A DNA stretch of 64,000 bases from Arthrobacter sp. OY3WO11 (GCF_001641125.1 NZ_LWLP01000001.1:3723828-3787827); one strand, 5' to 3'; positions 53,349-62,679 are shown, counted from the stretch's first letter. A program made the numbers and translations. The notes: generated by a model not told the origin, from the letters alone.

Positions 53349-55199
53349 TTATCTGTTCTGCGAAGGAGAAGCCACCCCTGGCCGCGCCGCCTCAGCACGT
53401 CCCGCCGTCTCCGGCGGAATGGGGGTGTCACTTCGCCGAACCGTATCCTGATGCAGCTCCAGGGCGCTAGTCACAAGCGCGAAGTGACTGAAGGCCTGCG
53501 GGGTATTGCCCAGCTGCCGGCCGGCCTTCACAGCCCATTCCTCGCTCAGCAGCCCTACGTCGTTCCGCAGTTCCAGCAGGCGTTCGAAGACTTCCCGGGA
53601 TTCCTGGTGCCGGCCCGCACCCAGGAGCGCCTCCACCAGCCAGAAGGAGCAGGCCAGGAAGACGCCCTCATCCCCCGGCAGTCCGTCGTCGCTCTCTTCT
53701 GGGCGGTACCGCAGGACGAACCCATCCTCGGTGAGGTCGCGCTGGATGGCGTCGATGGTCCCTATCACCCGCGGATCATCCGGAGGCAGGAAGCCGACGC
53801 GCGGGATCAGCAGGAGGCTGGCGTCGAGCTCCGGCCGTCCGTAGGACTGGACGAAAGTGTTGCGGTCAGCGTCGAACCCGTTGGCCATAACGTCCCGGTG
53901 GATGGTGTCCCGCAGCCGCTCCCACCGCTCCACCGGCCCGCGCAGCCCGGATTCACGGACGCCTTTGACCATCCGGTCCGCAGCTACCCAGGCCATCACC
54001 TTTGAGTGTGTGAAATGGCGGCGGGGCCCGCGCATCTCCCACAGCCCGTTGTCCGGCTGGTCCCAGATCGTTTCCAGGTGCGCCATCAGGGAAAGCTGGA
54101 CGTCCCATGATTCATCCGGATGCGTCAGCAGCGAATTCCGGGTCAGGGCCAGGCAGTCCAGCACCTCGCCCCACACGTCGAGCTGCAGCTGCTCCGCCGC
54201 CCCGTTGCCGATGCGCACCGGGGATGAGTTTTCATAGCCCTTCAGCCATGGCAGTTCCATCTCCGGGAGGCGGCGCTCGCCGTGGATGCCGTACATGATC
54301 TGCAGGTCGGCGGGGTCGCCGGCGACCGCGCGGAGCAGCCAGTCCCGCCACGCCGCCGCTTCGGCCGTGTAGCCGGCTGCCATGAGGGCCTGCAGCGTCA
54401 TGGTGGCATCCCGCAGCCAGCAGTACCGGTAGTCCCAGTTGCGCGGACCGCCCAGCTGCTCGGGCAGGGACGTGGTCACAGCTGCCACGATGCCGCCGGT
54501 GGGTGCATAGGTCAGCGCCTTCAGGGTCACCAGGGACCGCATCACCGCTTCCTGGTACTTCCCCTTCACGGTGCACTGGGAAGACCAGCCGCGCCAGAAG
54601 GCACAAGTGGTGCCAAGGACTTCTTCAGCGTCCACGCTGTGCGGCCGGCCCACGTGGCTTGGAGCCCACGTGAGGACAAACGGGACGCGCTCCCCGGCGC
54701 TGACGGTGAAGTCGCTGACCGTGTGCATGTTCTCGCCGTGGAGTGGTGCCGGTGTCACCAGGTAGACGGCGTCAGGTCCGGCGATGGCGTGCAGGCCCAG
54801 TTTGTCGCTGCGGACCCAGGGGATGATGTGGCCGTAGTCAAAGCGGAGCACCAGCTCGCTGTGCATCCTGACGCTCCCGCTCACGCCCTCAACAATGCGG
54901 ACAATGTCCGCCACGGAGTCGCGCGGCGGCATGAAATCGATGACGCGCACCGTTCCTTCCGGTGTTTCCCATTCCGTCTCCAGCACCAGGGTTCCCTCCC
55001 GGTAGCCTCTGCGCGTGCACGGCCCGCCACCCTCGGGTGCCAGCAGCCAACGCCCCGCGTCAGGGGTGTCCAGCAGGGCATTGAAGCAGGCCGGGGAATC
55101 GAACCGGGGAAGGCACAGCCAGTCGATGGAGCCTTCCTTGCTGATCAAGGCCCCGGTTTGGAGGTCGCCAACAACTGCATAATCCTCGATGCGCGCCAT
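53349..55199 (-). CDS. Glycoside hydrolase family 15 protein (glucoamylase/trehalase-like)
   Basis: 616 residues from ATG 55199 (AAGGAC just upstream); the frame is open 27 codons further but without family similarity. It opens ARIEDYAVVGDLQTGALISKEGSIDWLCLPRFDSPACF, typical of bacterial GH15, and has an (alpha/alpha)6 barrel with GPRNWDYRYCWLRDAT (251-266), the region of substrate contacts, and a glutamate general acid in later EEGVFLACSFWLVEAL-type segments (here DEGVFLACSFWLVEALL). No signal peptide: cytoplasmic. Actinobacterial members often act on trehalose or isomaltose-type sugars. It is divergent from the DUF72 gene. Confidence 0.9.
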   Translation of the reverse strand: MARIEDYAVVGDLQTGALISKEGSIDWLCLPRFDSPACFNALLDTPDAGRWLLAPEGGGPCTRRGYREGTLVLETEWETPEGTVRVIDFMPPRDSVADIVRIVEGVSGSVRMHSELVLRFDYGHIIPWVRSDKLGLHAIAGPDAVYLVTPAPLHGENMHTVSDFTVSAGERVPFVLTWAPSHVGRPHSVDAEEVLGTTCAFWRGWSSQCTVKGKYQEAVMRSLVTLKALTYAPTGGIVAAVTTSLPEQLGGPRNWDYRYCWLRDATMTLQALMAAGYTAEAAAWRDWLLRAVAGDPADLQIMYGIHGERRLPEMELPWLKGYENSSPVRIGNGAAEQLQLDVWGEVLDCLALTRNSLLTHPDESWDVQLSLMAHLETIWDQPDNGLWEMRGPRRHFTHSKVMAWVAADRMVKGVRESGLRGPVERWERLRDTIHRDVMANGFDADRNTFVQSYGRPELDASLLLIPRVGFLPPDDPRVIGTIDAIQRDLTEDGFVLRYRPEESDDGLPGDEGVFLACSFWLVEALLGAGRHQESREVFERLLELRNDVGLLSEEWAVKAGRQLGNTPQAFSHFALVTSALELHQDTVRRSDTPIPPETAGRAEAARPGVASPSQNR

Positions 55200-55260
55200 G
55201 TCCTTACACTGCCACAGTCCGCCCCGCGGCGATGGGCACAATTCGATGTAGCCTGCAGTC

Positions 55261-55992
55261 ATGGCAGTCCACATCGGCACCTCCGGCTGGAGTTACGACC
55301 ATTGGGAGAACGTCCTCTATCCGCCCGGGCTCCCGGCGAAGGACCGGCTCAAGCATTACGTTGCCCGCTTCAGCACCGTGGAGCTCAATGCCAGCTTCTA
55401 CCGGTGGCCCCGGGATACTACGTTTGCGGGCTGGAACCGGCGTTTGCCTGATGGCTTCAGCATGTCGGTCAAGGCTCCGCGCGGCCTGACCCACGCCCGG
55501 AAGCTGTACCAGCCCGAGGTGTGGGTGGAGCGGATTGAGCGGTGCTGGCACGAGCTCGGCGACAAGCGGGCAGTCCTCCTGGTCCAGCTGCCGCCCGGCA
55601 TGGAACGCGACGACGCCCGGCTGGACTACTTCCTGGCCAGGATCCCGGAATGGATCCGGGTGACTGTGGAATTCCGGCACCCCAGCTGGGACTGCGACGA
55701 CGTCTATGCACTGCTGGAGCGGCACCAGGCCGCCTACTGCATCATGAGCGGCGCCAACCTCCCCTGCATCCTGCGCACTACTGCCCCGTTCACGTACGTG
55801 CGGCTGCACGGCCCCGACCACCAGCACCTCTACGCAGGCTCCTACTCGGATACGGACCTGCACTGGTGGGCAGACCGGATCCGGGAGTGGTCCGGCAGCG
55901 GCCGGGACGTCTACGCGTATTTCAATAACGACGGCGGCGGCAACGCAGTGCGCAACGCCGAGACCCTGCGCTGGATCCTTGGGGAAGGGTGA
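55261..55992 (+). CDS. DUF72 (YecE-like) family protein
   Basis: 243 residues with the DUF72 TIM-barrel pattern: HIGTSGWSYDHWENVLYPPGLPAKDRLKHYVARFSTVELNASFYR at the start, VQLPPGMERDDARLDYFL, VEFRHPSWDCDDVYALL, and VYAYFNNDGGGNAVRNAETL at the end. Biochemical role unknown. TAGCCT (55249-55254) lies 6 bases before the ATG and no ribosome site is seen, so it is probably leaderless. Confidence 0.9.
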   Translation: MAVHIGTSGWSYDHWENVLYPPGLPAKDRLKHYVARFSTVELNASFYRWPRDTTFAGWNRRLPDGFSMSVKAPRGLTHARKLYQPEVWVERIERCWHELGDKRAVLLVQLPPGMERDDARLDYFLARIPEWIRVTVEFRHPSWDCDDVYALLERHQAAYCIMSGANLPCILRTTAPFTYVRLHGPDHQHLYAGSYSDTDLHWWADRIREWSGSGRDVYAYFNNDGGGNAVRNAETLRWILGEG

Positions 55993-56057
55993 CGTCATGG
56001 AAGAACGGCAAGGACCAAGGTAGCTCCGCGCGGTTCAGCCTGTGGCAGAGTGGTCCC

Positions 56058-57158
56058 ATGGACACGGCCCCCCAGACCCCGCCACAGAACGCAGCAACAC
56101 CACCGGACCCGGAAAGGAAATCCGAGCTTTCCGGCAACACGGCGTTCAAGCTTGCCCACCGGATTTCCGACGGCGTCAACGGTGTGCGCATCCAGCTGGC
56201 CAAACGCTGGAAGTTCGTGCCGCAGACCATTGCCTACCAGGGCTACGGATCAACCAGCCTGGTGCGCGTCCTGGGACGGGTCCTGTTGACCCAGAAGCCG
56301 ATGCCGGGAAGCAAGGCAGAGCACGCAGCGCAGAACGGCAACCAGAACGTGCGCGGCTGGCGGGCCTTCACCAGCGTTCCTTTGCAGTTCACCGACGTCG
56401 AGATCACTATCGGCGATGTTGTCACCCACGTACGGGCGGACAGGGGCGGGCTGATCGACACGGAAGTCAGCGTCCACCTGGAGCCCGGCTGGCACACCGC
56501 GGTCCTGCGCGCCGAGGGCACGGAGCCCGTCGAGGCAAGGATCCGGGTCATCGCGCCGGATGTGAAGTTCGGGATCGTGTCCGATATTGATGACACCGTC
56601 ATGGTGACGGCCCTGCCCCGGCCGTTCCTGGCCCTGTGGAACACGTTCGTGTTGAGCGAGCGGGCCCGCATGGCGACACCCGGCATGGCTGTGCTGCTGG
56701 ACCGGCTCACGGTGGAGCATCCGGACGCACCGGTGATCTACCTTTCCACGGGGCCCTGGAACGCCGCCCCCACGCTGGCACGCTTCCTGACGCGGAACAT
56801 GTATCCGTCCGGGGCGCTGCTGCTGACCGACTGGGGCCTCACGCAGGACCGGTGGTTCCGCAGCGGCCAGGACCACAAGCACCGGAACCTGGAGCGGCTC
56901 GCCAAGGAATTCCCGGACATGCAGTGGCTCCTGATCGGCGACAACGGCCAGCATGACGAAGCCATCTACTCTGGCTTCTCGCAGGAGCATCCGGAGAAGG
57001 TAGCCGCGATCGCCATCCGCCAGCTGTCCGTCAGCGAATCGGTGTTCGCCGGCGGCCACTCCGAGGACGGGGACCATACCGCGTCCCAGGTTCCGTGGAT
57101 CTATTCCCCGGACGGCGCCGGCATCGCCAAACAGCTGACGGCCCTGGACCTGCTCTAG
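56058..57158 (+). CDS. APP1-domain (DUF2183) phosphatase
   Basis: 366 residues. The conserved phosphatidate phosphatase APP1 catalytic domain begins FGIVSDIDDTVMVT (HAD-like Asp176-x-Asp178-x-Thr180) and continues PVIYLSTGPWNAAPTLARFL and LLIGDNGQHDEAIYSGF. The N-terminal half holds a beta-rich region (TIAYQGYGS, VRVLGRVL) typical of bacterial DUF2183 proteins. In yeast App1 dephosphorylates phosphatidate; bacterial substrates are unknown. Its last four bases overlap the end of the convergent GH1 gene. Confidence 0.88.
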   Translation: MDTAPQTPPQNAATPPDPERKSELSGNTAFKLAHRISDGVNGVRIQLAKRWKFVPQTIAYQGYGSTSLVRVLGRVLLTQKPMPGSKAEHAAQNGNQNVRGWRAFTSVPLQFTDVEITIGDVVTHVRADRGGLIDTEVSVHLEPGWHTAVLRAEGTEPVEARIRVIAPDVKFGIVSDIDDTVMVTALPRPFLALWNTFVLSERARMATPGMAVLLDRLTVEHPDAPVIYLSTGPWNAAPTLARFLTRNMYPSGALLLTDWGLTQDRWFRSGQDHKHRNLERLAKEFPDMQWLLIGDNGQHDEAIYSGFSQEHPEKVAAIAIRQLSVSESVFAGGHSEDGDHTASQVPWIYSPDGAGIAKQLTALDLL

Positions 57159-58732
57159 GCGCTGGCACCCAGGGCGGGAACGTCGTCGTCGGGCATCTCA
57201 CTGCCCATCGCTCCTGCGCCCATGACCTCGACGTCCATGGCGTCACCCACCATGGCCTCCGCGATCGCAGTGCCTGCCGCGGCGGCCAGGTCACGCTCCT
57301 CGATGAGTTCCTGGAGCCAGAAGTAGGAGGCTTTAGGCGTCCGTTCCAATGTTTCGAAGTCCACGTGCAGGAGGCCGAAGGGCTGGTTGTACCCGGCGGA
57401 CCATTCGAAGTTGTCCAGGAGCGACCACACGTAGTAGCCCCGAAGGTCAACCGATGCAGCATCCCCGCCCGGGGCAGTAGCCTTCAGGGCGGCCTCGAGG
57501 TGGTCCGAGAGGTACTTGAGCCGCCGCTCATCCGGGATGAATTTGGTGTTGGTGGACTTGTCCCGGACGATGATGTCTTCGAAGCTGGCACCGCCCTCCG
57601 TGAGGATGACCGGCGGAAGGTTGGGGTAGCGTTCACCCATCTCCTTCAGGGCCACGGCCATGTACTCGGGCTTCACCGGCCAGCCGTAGGCGGTGATGTC
57701 CGCTTCGGGCCAGGTTTCAACATGGAACGGTGTTCCGCCGTTGCCGGCCGCGCTCAGGTCGCTGCCCATGGCTTCGGCCATGCTGGCCGGCACCGCTCCC
57801 CCGCCCGGCCCTACCGCCACCTTGGTGGGCATGTAGTAGTTGAGCCCGTAGAAGTCCAGGGGCTGGGAGATGAGCTCCATGTCCTCGTCCGGGTGCTCGA
57901 AGGAGCTGAAGAACTTGGCCGCCCGGATCAGATCCGGGTATTTGCCGGTCAGCACGGGGTCCGCGTACAGCCGGTTCTGGGCCAGGTCCATCAGGCCGGC
58001 GCTGATCCTGTCCAGCGGGTTGATGGAGTTCGGCACCATGGGCGAGTACACGTTGGTCATGCCGATCTCGCCCGGCACCTTGGCGGCGCGGAGGGCCTGG
58101 ACGGCGAGGCCGTGCCCCAGCAGCTGGTGGTGCACAGTCGGAAATGCCCCCAGCATCAGTTCCTTGCCGGGTGAGTGCAGGCCGAGCGTGTAGCCGTTGG
58201 TGCTGACCGTGGCAGGTTCGTTGATGGTCACCCAACGCGCCACCCTGTCGCCGAATTCCTCCGCCAGGATGGCAGCGTATTCACCTAGGCGGTAGGCGGT
58301 GTCCCTGTTCATCCAGCCGCCGGCTTCGTCCAGCGTCAGCGGGGTGTCCCAGTGGTAGATCGTGGCCATGGGGGAAATGCCATTGGCCAGCAGCTCGTCC
58401 AGGAGCCTGTCGTAGAAGGCCAGGCCGGCGCGGTTGGCCGACCCGCGCCCGGTCGGCTGGATGCGCGGCCACGCGAAGGAGAACCGGTAGGAGTCCACGC
58501 CCAACTGCTTCATGAGCGCAACATCCTGGGGCATGCGGTGGTAGTGGTCGGTGGCGATGACGGGGCTGTGGTTTTCCACGATGGCACCGTCCTTGGCCGC
58601 GAAGACATCCCAGCCCGCCGGGCCCCGCCCGTCCTCGTCCAGCGCGCCCTCAATTTGGAAGGCTGCCGTGGCCACGCCCAGCGTGAATCCGGACGGGATA
58701 AGGGCAGCGAGTTCTTTGGCGGTGATGTGCAT
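57155..58732 (-). CDS. Beta-glucosidase, glycoside hydrolase family 1
   Basis: 525 residues. GH1 barrel with FTLGVATAAFQIEGA near the start, acid/base Glu172 (WVTINEPAT) and nucleophile Glu379 (ILTEGG; the family consensus is TENG). The aglycone/glycone contacts YHWDTP and YYVWSLLDNFEWSAGY are kept. It removes non-reducing beta-D-glucosyl or galactosyl residues from short oligosaccharides in the cytoplasm. A 40-residue tail after the barrel, ending in Met/Gly/Asp-rich sequence, is longer than usual. It overlaps the APP1-domain gene tail to tail by 4 bases. Confidence 0.94.
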   Translation of the reverse strand: MHITAKELAALIPSGFTLGVATAAFQIEGALDEDGRGPAGWDVFAAKDGAIVENHSPVIATDHYHRMPQDVALMKQLGVDSYRFSFAWPRIQPTGRGSANRAGLAFYDRLLDELLANGISPMATIYHWDTPLTLDEAGGWMNRDTAYRLGEYAAILAEEFGDRVARWVTINEPATVSTNGYTLGLHSPGKELMLGAFPTVHHQLLGHGLAVQALRAAKVPGEIGMTNVYSPMVPNSINPLDRISAGLMDLAQNRLYADPVLTGKYPDLIRAAKFFSSFEHPDEDMELISQPLDFYGLNYYMPTKVAVGPGGGAVPASMAEAMGSDLSAAGNGGTPFHVETWPEADITAYGWPVKPEYMAVALKEMGERYPNLPPVILTEGGASFEDIIVRDKSTNTKFIPDERRLKYLSDHLEAALKATAPGGDAASVDLRGYYVWSLLDNFEWSAGYNQPFGLLHVDFETLERTPKASYFWLQELIEERDLAAAAGTAIAEAMVGDAMDVEVMGAGAMGSEMPDDDVPALGASA

Positions 58733-58844
58733 CTGCGGGCCTTTTGTAACGGAGCGTAAATAAAGTACGTCTCAGGATGGCACAGCTCCGGGCGCCTGAC
58801 GAGCAAACCGGTGTCCGGCTGCCACGCCTCTCCCGGGCGGCCAG

Positions 58845-59222
58845 CTACTGGGAGCCGAACAGGAACTCCTTGGCGTGGGCCACCGCTTTCCGGAAGGCGT
58901 CGTTCCGGAGCGTCACCAGGTGCTCGGATTCCCCGTCAGCAGGTTCCAGGTAGCCCGTAAAGCCGGGCCGCAGCACCCAGATGTCCCCCGCGGGCGGAAG
59001 GTAGAACACGCCAAAGGACCGCTGCTGCTTCTCGTCGGCAGTCCATACCGGCACAACGGCCAGCGCTGCGCCCGTGGCAGGGTTGATCCATTGCGCACGG
59101 GGCAACGGCTGCTCATGCGCTTCAGGGTCCAGGAAGGGCGCAGTGCCCTCACCCCAGCGCTGTTCAAAGCGCTCGTGGAATGCCGGGATCAGGTGTGAAT
59201 CGTATCGGCGCCAGTCGCTCAT
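58845..59222 (-). CDS. Hypothetical protein downstream of dnaJ-like gene
   Basis: 125 residues from ATG 59222, with GAGGAGG upstream at longer than usual spacing; the frame is open further but overlaps the dnaJ-like gene. The sequence (MSDWRRYDSHLIPAFHERFE, WINPATGAALAVVPVWTADE, VLRPGFTGYLEPADGESEHL) is soluble, with no signal or membrane helix; no family recognised. It follows hsp20 and the dnaJ-like gene on the same strand and may share their transcript. Confidence 0.68.
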   Translation of the reverse strand: MSDWRRYDSHLIPAFHERFEQRWGEGTAPFLDPEAHEQPLPRAQWINPATGAALAVVPVWTADEKQQRSFGVFYLPPAGDIWVLRPGFTGYLEPADGESEHLVTLRNDAFRKAVAHAKEFLFGSQ

Positions 59223-59299
59223 CCGGTTTTCCGCCTCCTCGCGGTGTTGTTGTTGTGTTCCATTCCCCGCCGGAACCCGTGCCAGGGCCACTGTCAGCA

Positions 59300-59629
59300 T
59301 CACTGTTCCACCCAAGGCCCGCTTTCCCACCGCACCGGGGTGATCCTGATGAGGGGGCCCGGGGATCCGGCGGGGCTGCGCACCTTCCGGACGGGAACGG
59401 GCTGTCCGGCAGCGCCGGCCCGCTGCTTGTCATAGGCAGCGCGCCGCTCCGGATCCCTGAGGACGTGATACGCCTGCATGATCATCAGCAGCTCCCCTTC
59501 CGGGGAGGTACCGCCGTCGACGTCCGGGTGGTGGCTGCGCATCAAAGCCCGGTACGCGCGCGAGATTTCCTGTTGTGTGGCGTGCGGCTGGACCCGCAGG
59601 GTGTCGTAGTAGTCGGGACTTGTTGTCAT
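59300..59629 (-). CDS. J-domain (DnaJ-like) protein
   Basis: 109 residues. Residues 6-70 are a J-domain with the HPD tripeptide at 34-36 (MRSHHPDVDGG) and YDTLRVQPHATQQEISRAYRAL / AYHVLRDPERRAAYDKQ helices. No zinc-finger or C-terminal substrate domain, so it is a class III co-chaperone that would stimulate a DnaK ATPase. It lies 111 bases downstream of hsp20 in the same direction, consistent with a heat-shock operon. Confidence 0.9.
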   Translation of the reverse strand: MTTSPDYYDTLRVQPHATQQEISRAYRALMRSHHPDVDGGTSPEGELLMIMQAYHVLRDPERRAAYDKQRAGAAGQPVPVRKVRSPAGSPGPLIRITPVRWESGPWVEQ

Positions 59630-59740
59630 GGTGGGCCCTTTTCCGCTCCGCCGGCGCCCGTAGGGGGCACGGACGCCGTGCAGGACAGAATGCCGGGCGC
59701 GGGCAACCGTGGAGAGGTTCCCCGCGCCTGCCGGCCGTGG

Positions 59741-60169
59741 CTAGGTTCCGATCTGGTGCTTCTCGCTTTGCTGGGTCTGGATCTCGATCCTTCGCGGCTT
59801 GGCCTTTTCAGCCACCGGGATCCGCAGGGTCAGGACGCCTTGGTCGTAGCTTGCCTTGATGTTGTCAGTATCCAGAGTGTCGCCGAGGATCAGCTGCCGG
59901 CTGAAGACACCGCGGGGACGCTCGGAGGCCACCAGTTCCACGTTGGGCCGGGTGGGGTCCTTGCGCTCCGCCCGGACCGTCAGGACGTTGCGTTCAACGT
60001 TCAGGTCCAAGGAATCCACATCCACGCCAGGCAGGTCGAAGGCCACCACAAACTCGCCGTCCTCCTGCCAGGCGTCCATGGGCATGGCAGCCGGACGGGC
60101 GGCGGTTCCAAAGACCTGCTGCGTGAGCCGGTCCAGCTCACGGAACGGGTCCGTGCGCATCAACATCAT
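59741..60169 (-). CDS. Hsp20-family small heat-shock protein
   Basis: 142 residues from ATG 60169, with AAGGAG 6 bases upstream; further in-frame ATGs follow at once (MMLMRTDPFREL). The alpha-crystallin domain runs from EFVVAFDLPGVDVDSLDLNVERNVLTVRAERK to GVLTLRIPVAEKAKPRRIEI, with the I/L-x-I/V-like strand and ASYDQGVLTL conserved. It is an ATP-independent holdase. The divergent hspR-like gene and an operator-like region (60211-60248) lie upstream. Confidence 0.94.
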   Translation of the reverse strand: MMLMRTDPFRELDRLTQQVFGTAARPAAMPMDAWQEDGEFVVAFDLPGVDVDSLDLNVERNVLTVRAERKDPTRPNVELVASERPRGVFSRQLILGDTLDTDNIKASYDQGVLTLRIPVAEKAKPRRIEIQTQQSEKHQIGT

Positions 60170-60210
60170 TTCCCACTCCTTCAGCTTCAGTAGGTGTTCC
60201 ACCTGTGCCA

Positions 60211-60248
60211 TATCCGTCATTTGCAATCTATAGTGACGGATATAGATT
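60211..60248. promoter_or_regulatory. Interlocked inverted repeats between hsp20 and hspR-like gene
   Basis: TATCCGTCA (60211-60219) with TGACGGATA (60234-60242), and AATCTATA (60225-60232) with TATAGATT (60241-60248), are two perfect inverted repeats that overlap each other. The classical HAIR element of HspR (CTTGAGT-N7-ACTCAAG) is absent. Likely operator of the MerR-type protein; position 42-79 bases before hsp20. Confidence 0.6.
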
Positions 60249-60304
60249 TTTTATAGCACCCGTGCGAAACTGAGGCAAGAGCCCGGACGGATACTGGAGA
60301 ACTG

Positions 60305-60622
60305 ATGGCGGAACAGGAGGCGGGCCGGAGTGCCGGCCCCAGCAGCCGCGCGCTGTACGCCATCTCCGTGGCGGCGGAGCTGGCTGGAACAGGGCAGCAG
60401 AACATCCGGCTCTACGAAACCAAGGGCCTGCTGACGCCGTCGCGGACGTCCGGGGGCACCCGCCAGTACAGTGATGACGACATCGCTGTCCTGCTGCGGA
60501 TCGGCGAACTCCTCGAACAGGGCCTCAACCTGGCGGGCGTGGCCAAGGTGCTGGAACTTGAGGCGGCCAACACCAAGCTGCACCGCGCCCTCAAAAGGGC
60601 CAGGTCCCGGCCGCCGGGCTGA
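60305..60622 (+). CDS. MerR-family regulator, HspR-like
   Basis: 105 residues. The MerR winged helix is seen in YAISVAAELAGTGQQNIRLYETKGLLTPSRTSGGTRQYSDDDIAVLLRIGELLEQGLNLAGVAKVLELE, the same register as HspR, followed by a short helix and basic tail. HspR represses chaperone genes with DnaK as co-repressor; this protein is divergent from hsp20 and should control it. The third position of the HspR recognition helix differs (QQNIRLYE rather than PQTLRQYD), which fits the different operator. Confidence 0.88.
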   Translation: MAEQEAGRSAGPSSRALYAISVAAELAGTGQQNIRLYETKGLLTPSRTSGGTRQYSDDDIAVLLRIGELLEQGLNLAGVAKVLELEAANTKLHRALKRARSRPPG

Positions 60623-60654
60623 GGGGCCGGCCAACAGTCCAGTCCCGGAGCCAG

Positions 60655-61455
60655 TCAGTCCCGGGGCGAGTCCGCCTTGGACAGTTCACCGGTGATCCGC
60701 TCGCCGGGAACACGGGCGGTGCGCCACGTGTCCAGCGCAATGACCCCGCCCAGGATGACCAGGGAGAGGGACAGCGAAGCGAGGGCGTCGCTGAGCCAGT
60801 GGTATCCCAGGTACAGCCTGCTCAGGGCGGCAAGCACGATGCCGATCCCCGCCCCTACGAAACCAAAGACGGCCGCTTTGGTGTTGCTGTGCCGGGAGAA
60901 CACCAGGAAGGCGCCAACCAGGAGGAAGTCGCACGCCCCCAGGACATGCCCCGACGGGAACGAAAACGTGTGGTCGATCCCGAACAGCATTTGCTCCACG
61001 GGCGGGCGCGAGCGCTGGACGATCCGCAGGATGATCTGGGAAATGATGACACCGGTGACCATCGCCGACGCCAGAAGGATGGGGCGCCAGGCGTGTTTGG
61101 CGGCGAAGCCCCACCACAAGATGACCACCAGGACAATGATGGGCAGGGCGACCGGACCGAAGACCACGGCGAGGAAAATCATGAAGGCCGTGCCGGCGTC
61201 GGACCTTGTCCCCAGGAGCCAGTCGCGGACCGGCACATCCGCCGCGGACAGGCCATCGGCCTGCAGCACGCTTACCAGTGTGGCGATGAACAGCGCAACC
61301 CCCGCCACCACCAGGATGATGGCCGCGCGGTACAGCCCGCGCCGGTCGGCGGGGTCCATGTAGCGCTCCTCCACCACGAACTTGTCGTGGAAGGCCCGCC
61401 ACCTGCCCTGTCTCTGGTTGGTGGTTCCGGAGCCTGCTGAATCCTGATGTCCCAC
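60655..61455 (-). CDS. PAP2-family membrane phosphatase
   Basis: 266 residues, GTG start at 61455. Six membrane helices and the three PAP2 motifs: RIVQRSRPP (KxxxxxxRP-like), FPSGHVLG (PSGH) and SRLYLGYHWLSDALA (SRxxxxxHxxxD). It dephosphorylates lipid phosphates such as phosphatidate or undecaprenyl pyrophosphate at the outer face of the membrane. Its substrate is not determined. It is divergent from the AlkC-like gene. Confidence 0.92.
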   Translation of the reverse strand: MGHQDSAGSGTTNQRQGRWRAFHDKFVVEERYMDPADRRGLYRAAIILVVAGVALFIATLVSVLQADGLSAADVPVRDWLLGTRSDAGTAFMIFLAVVFGPVALPIIVLVVILWWGFAAKHAWRPILLASAMVTGVIISQIILRIVQRSRPPVEQMLFGIDHTFSFPSGHVLGACDFLLVGAFLVFSRHSNTKAAVFGFVGAGIGIVLAALSRLYLGYHWLSDALASLSLSLVILGGVIALDTWRTARVPGERITGELSKADSPRD

Positions 61456-61533
61456 TGTGATGCCCGTCCCTGCGCCGTCGAGATTTTCCTAGGGGAAGAG
61501 TATCGCGTTCCGCACTGGCGGTAGCCTGTGTCC

Positions 61534-62661
61534 ATGGGTGCCATGAATGAACTGATTGACGCTGCTGCCGTTCATTCTGCTGCGGCCATCCTCACGGAGG
61601 CCGCTCCCGGTGTGCGATGGGTCCGGACACCCGCCGCCGCCTCCGCGCTGGGGGACCTCAACCTGCGCGCCAGGACTGATCTTGTGGCGCAGGCGCTGCA
61701 GGACGATGTCCTGAGCGTCCCCGGGGCTGGATATCCGACGGCGGCTGGCAGCTTCCGTGCAGCACTGCGGTTTCCGGAGTTCACGGGCTGGATCCTGTGG
61801 CCGGTATCGGAGGCTGCTGCCGCCCTTGCCGTGGATTCCGGCGCGAGTGAGGACTTTGCCGACGCGCTGGCCCTGCTGGCGGAACTGACGCCCAGGCTCA
61901 CCAGCGAGTTTGCCGTCCGCCGCCTGCTGCGCCACGACCTTGACCGGGCACTGGCCGCCGCCCTGGAGTGGACGTCCCACCCGAATGAGCATGTCCGCCG
62001 CCTCGCGAGTGAGGGCACCCGCCCCTACCTGCCGTGGGCGGTGCGGGTGCCCGGCCTCGTGGAGCGGCCCGAAGCCACCCTCCCCGTCCTTAATGCGCTG
62101 TATAGGGACCCCTCGGAGTACGTGCGGCGGTCCGTGGCCAATCACCTCAACGACCTTGCCCGGCACGCACCCGGCCCCGTGGTGGCCACGGCAAAGGAGT
62201 GGTTGTCCGCAGCTGACGGCAACACGGAATGGGTGGTCCGGCACGGTCTCCGCACGCTCATCAAGAAGGGCCATCCGGAGGCACTGGAACTGCTCGGTTT
62301 TACGCCGGCGCAAGTGGCGGTGGCCGGGCCGCACCTGGACCGGGAGGTCCTGACCCTGCCCGGCGAACTGTCGTTCTCCTTCGAGATCGCCAACACCGGC
62401 ACGCACGATGTGCGCCTGGCAGTGGACTATTTGGTCCACTACCGCAAGGCCAACGGAAGCCAGTCCGCCAAGGTTTTCAAGGTGTCAACACTCACCCTTG
62501 CCCCGGGTGAGAGCAGGAGCCTCTCCAAACGCCATGCCTTCAGGCAGATGACCACCAGGGTGCACCACCCCGGCCTGCACGCCCTGGAGCTGCAGATCAA
62601 CGGCGCGGTTCATGGGCGCGCAGAGTTCCTGGTGCAAGAACCTTTGAACGCAGGACCTTAG
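61534..62661 (+). CDS. DNA alkylation repair protein (HEAT-like, AlkC type)
   Basis: 375 residues from ATG 61534; TAGCCT at 61522-61527 is 6 bases upstream, so it is probably leaderless (a GTG at 61528 would lie on the promoter). Residues 100-260 form AlkC/AlkD HEAT-like repeats (ALEWTSHPNEHVRRLASEGTRPYLPW, LYRDPSEYVRRSVANHLNDLARHAPG, WVVRHGLRTLIKKGHPEALELLGF). Residues 275-370 are a beta-rich immunoglobulin-like domain, as in AlkC glycosylases. It excises alkylated bases such as 3-methyladenine or 3-methylcytosine (family knowledge). Confidence 0.9.
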   Translation: MGAMNELIDAAAVHSAAAILTEAAPGVRWVRTPAAASALGDLNLRARTDLVAQALQDDVLSVPGAGYPTAAGSFRAALRFPEFTGWILWPVSEAAAALAVDSGASEDFADALALLAELTPRLTSEFAVRRLLRHDLDRALAAALEWTSHPNEHVRRLASEGTRPYLPWAVRVPGLVERPEATLPVLNALYRDPSEYVRRSVANHLNDLARHAPGPVVATAKEWLSAADGNTEWVVRHGLRTLIKKGHPEALELLGFTPAQVAVAGPHLDREVLTLPGELSFSFEIANTGTHDVRLAVDYLVHYRKANGSQSAKVFKVSTLTLAPGESRSLSKRHAFRQMTTRVHHPGLHALELQINGAVHGRAEFLVQEPLNAGP

Positions 62662-62679
62662 ACCGCGCACAATTACTGA

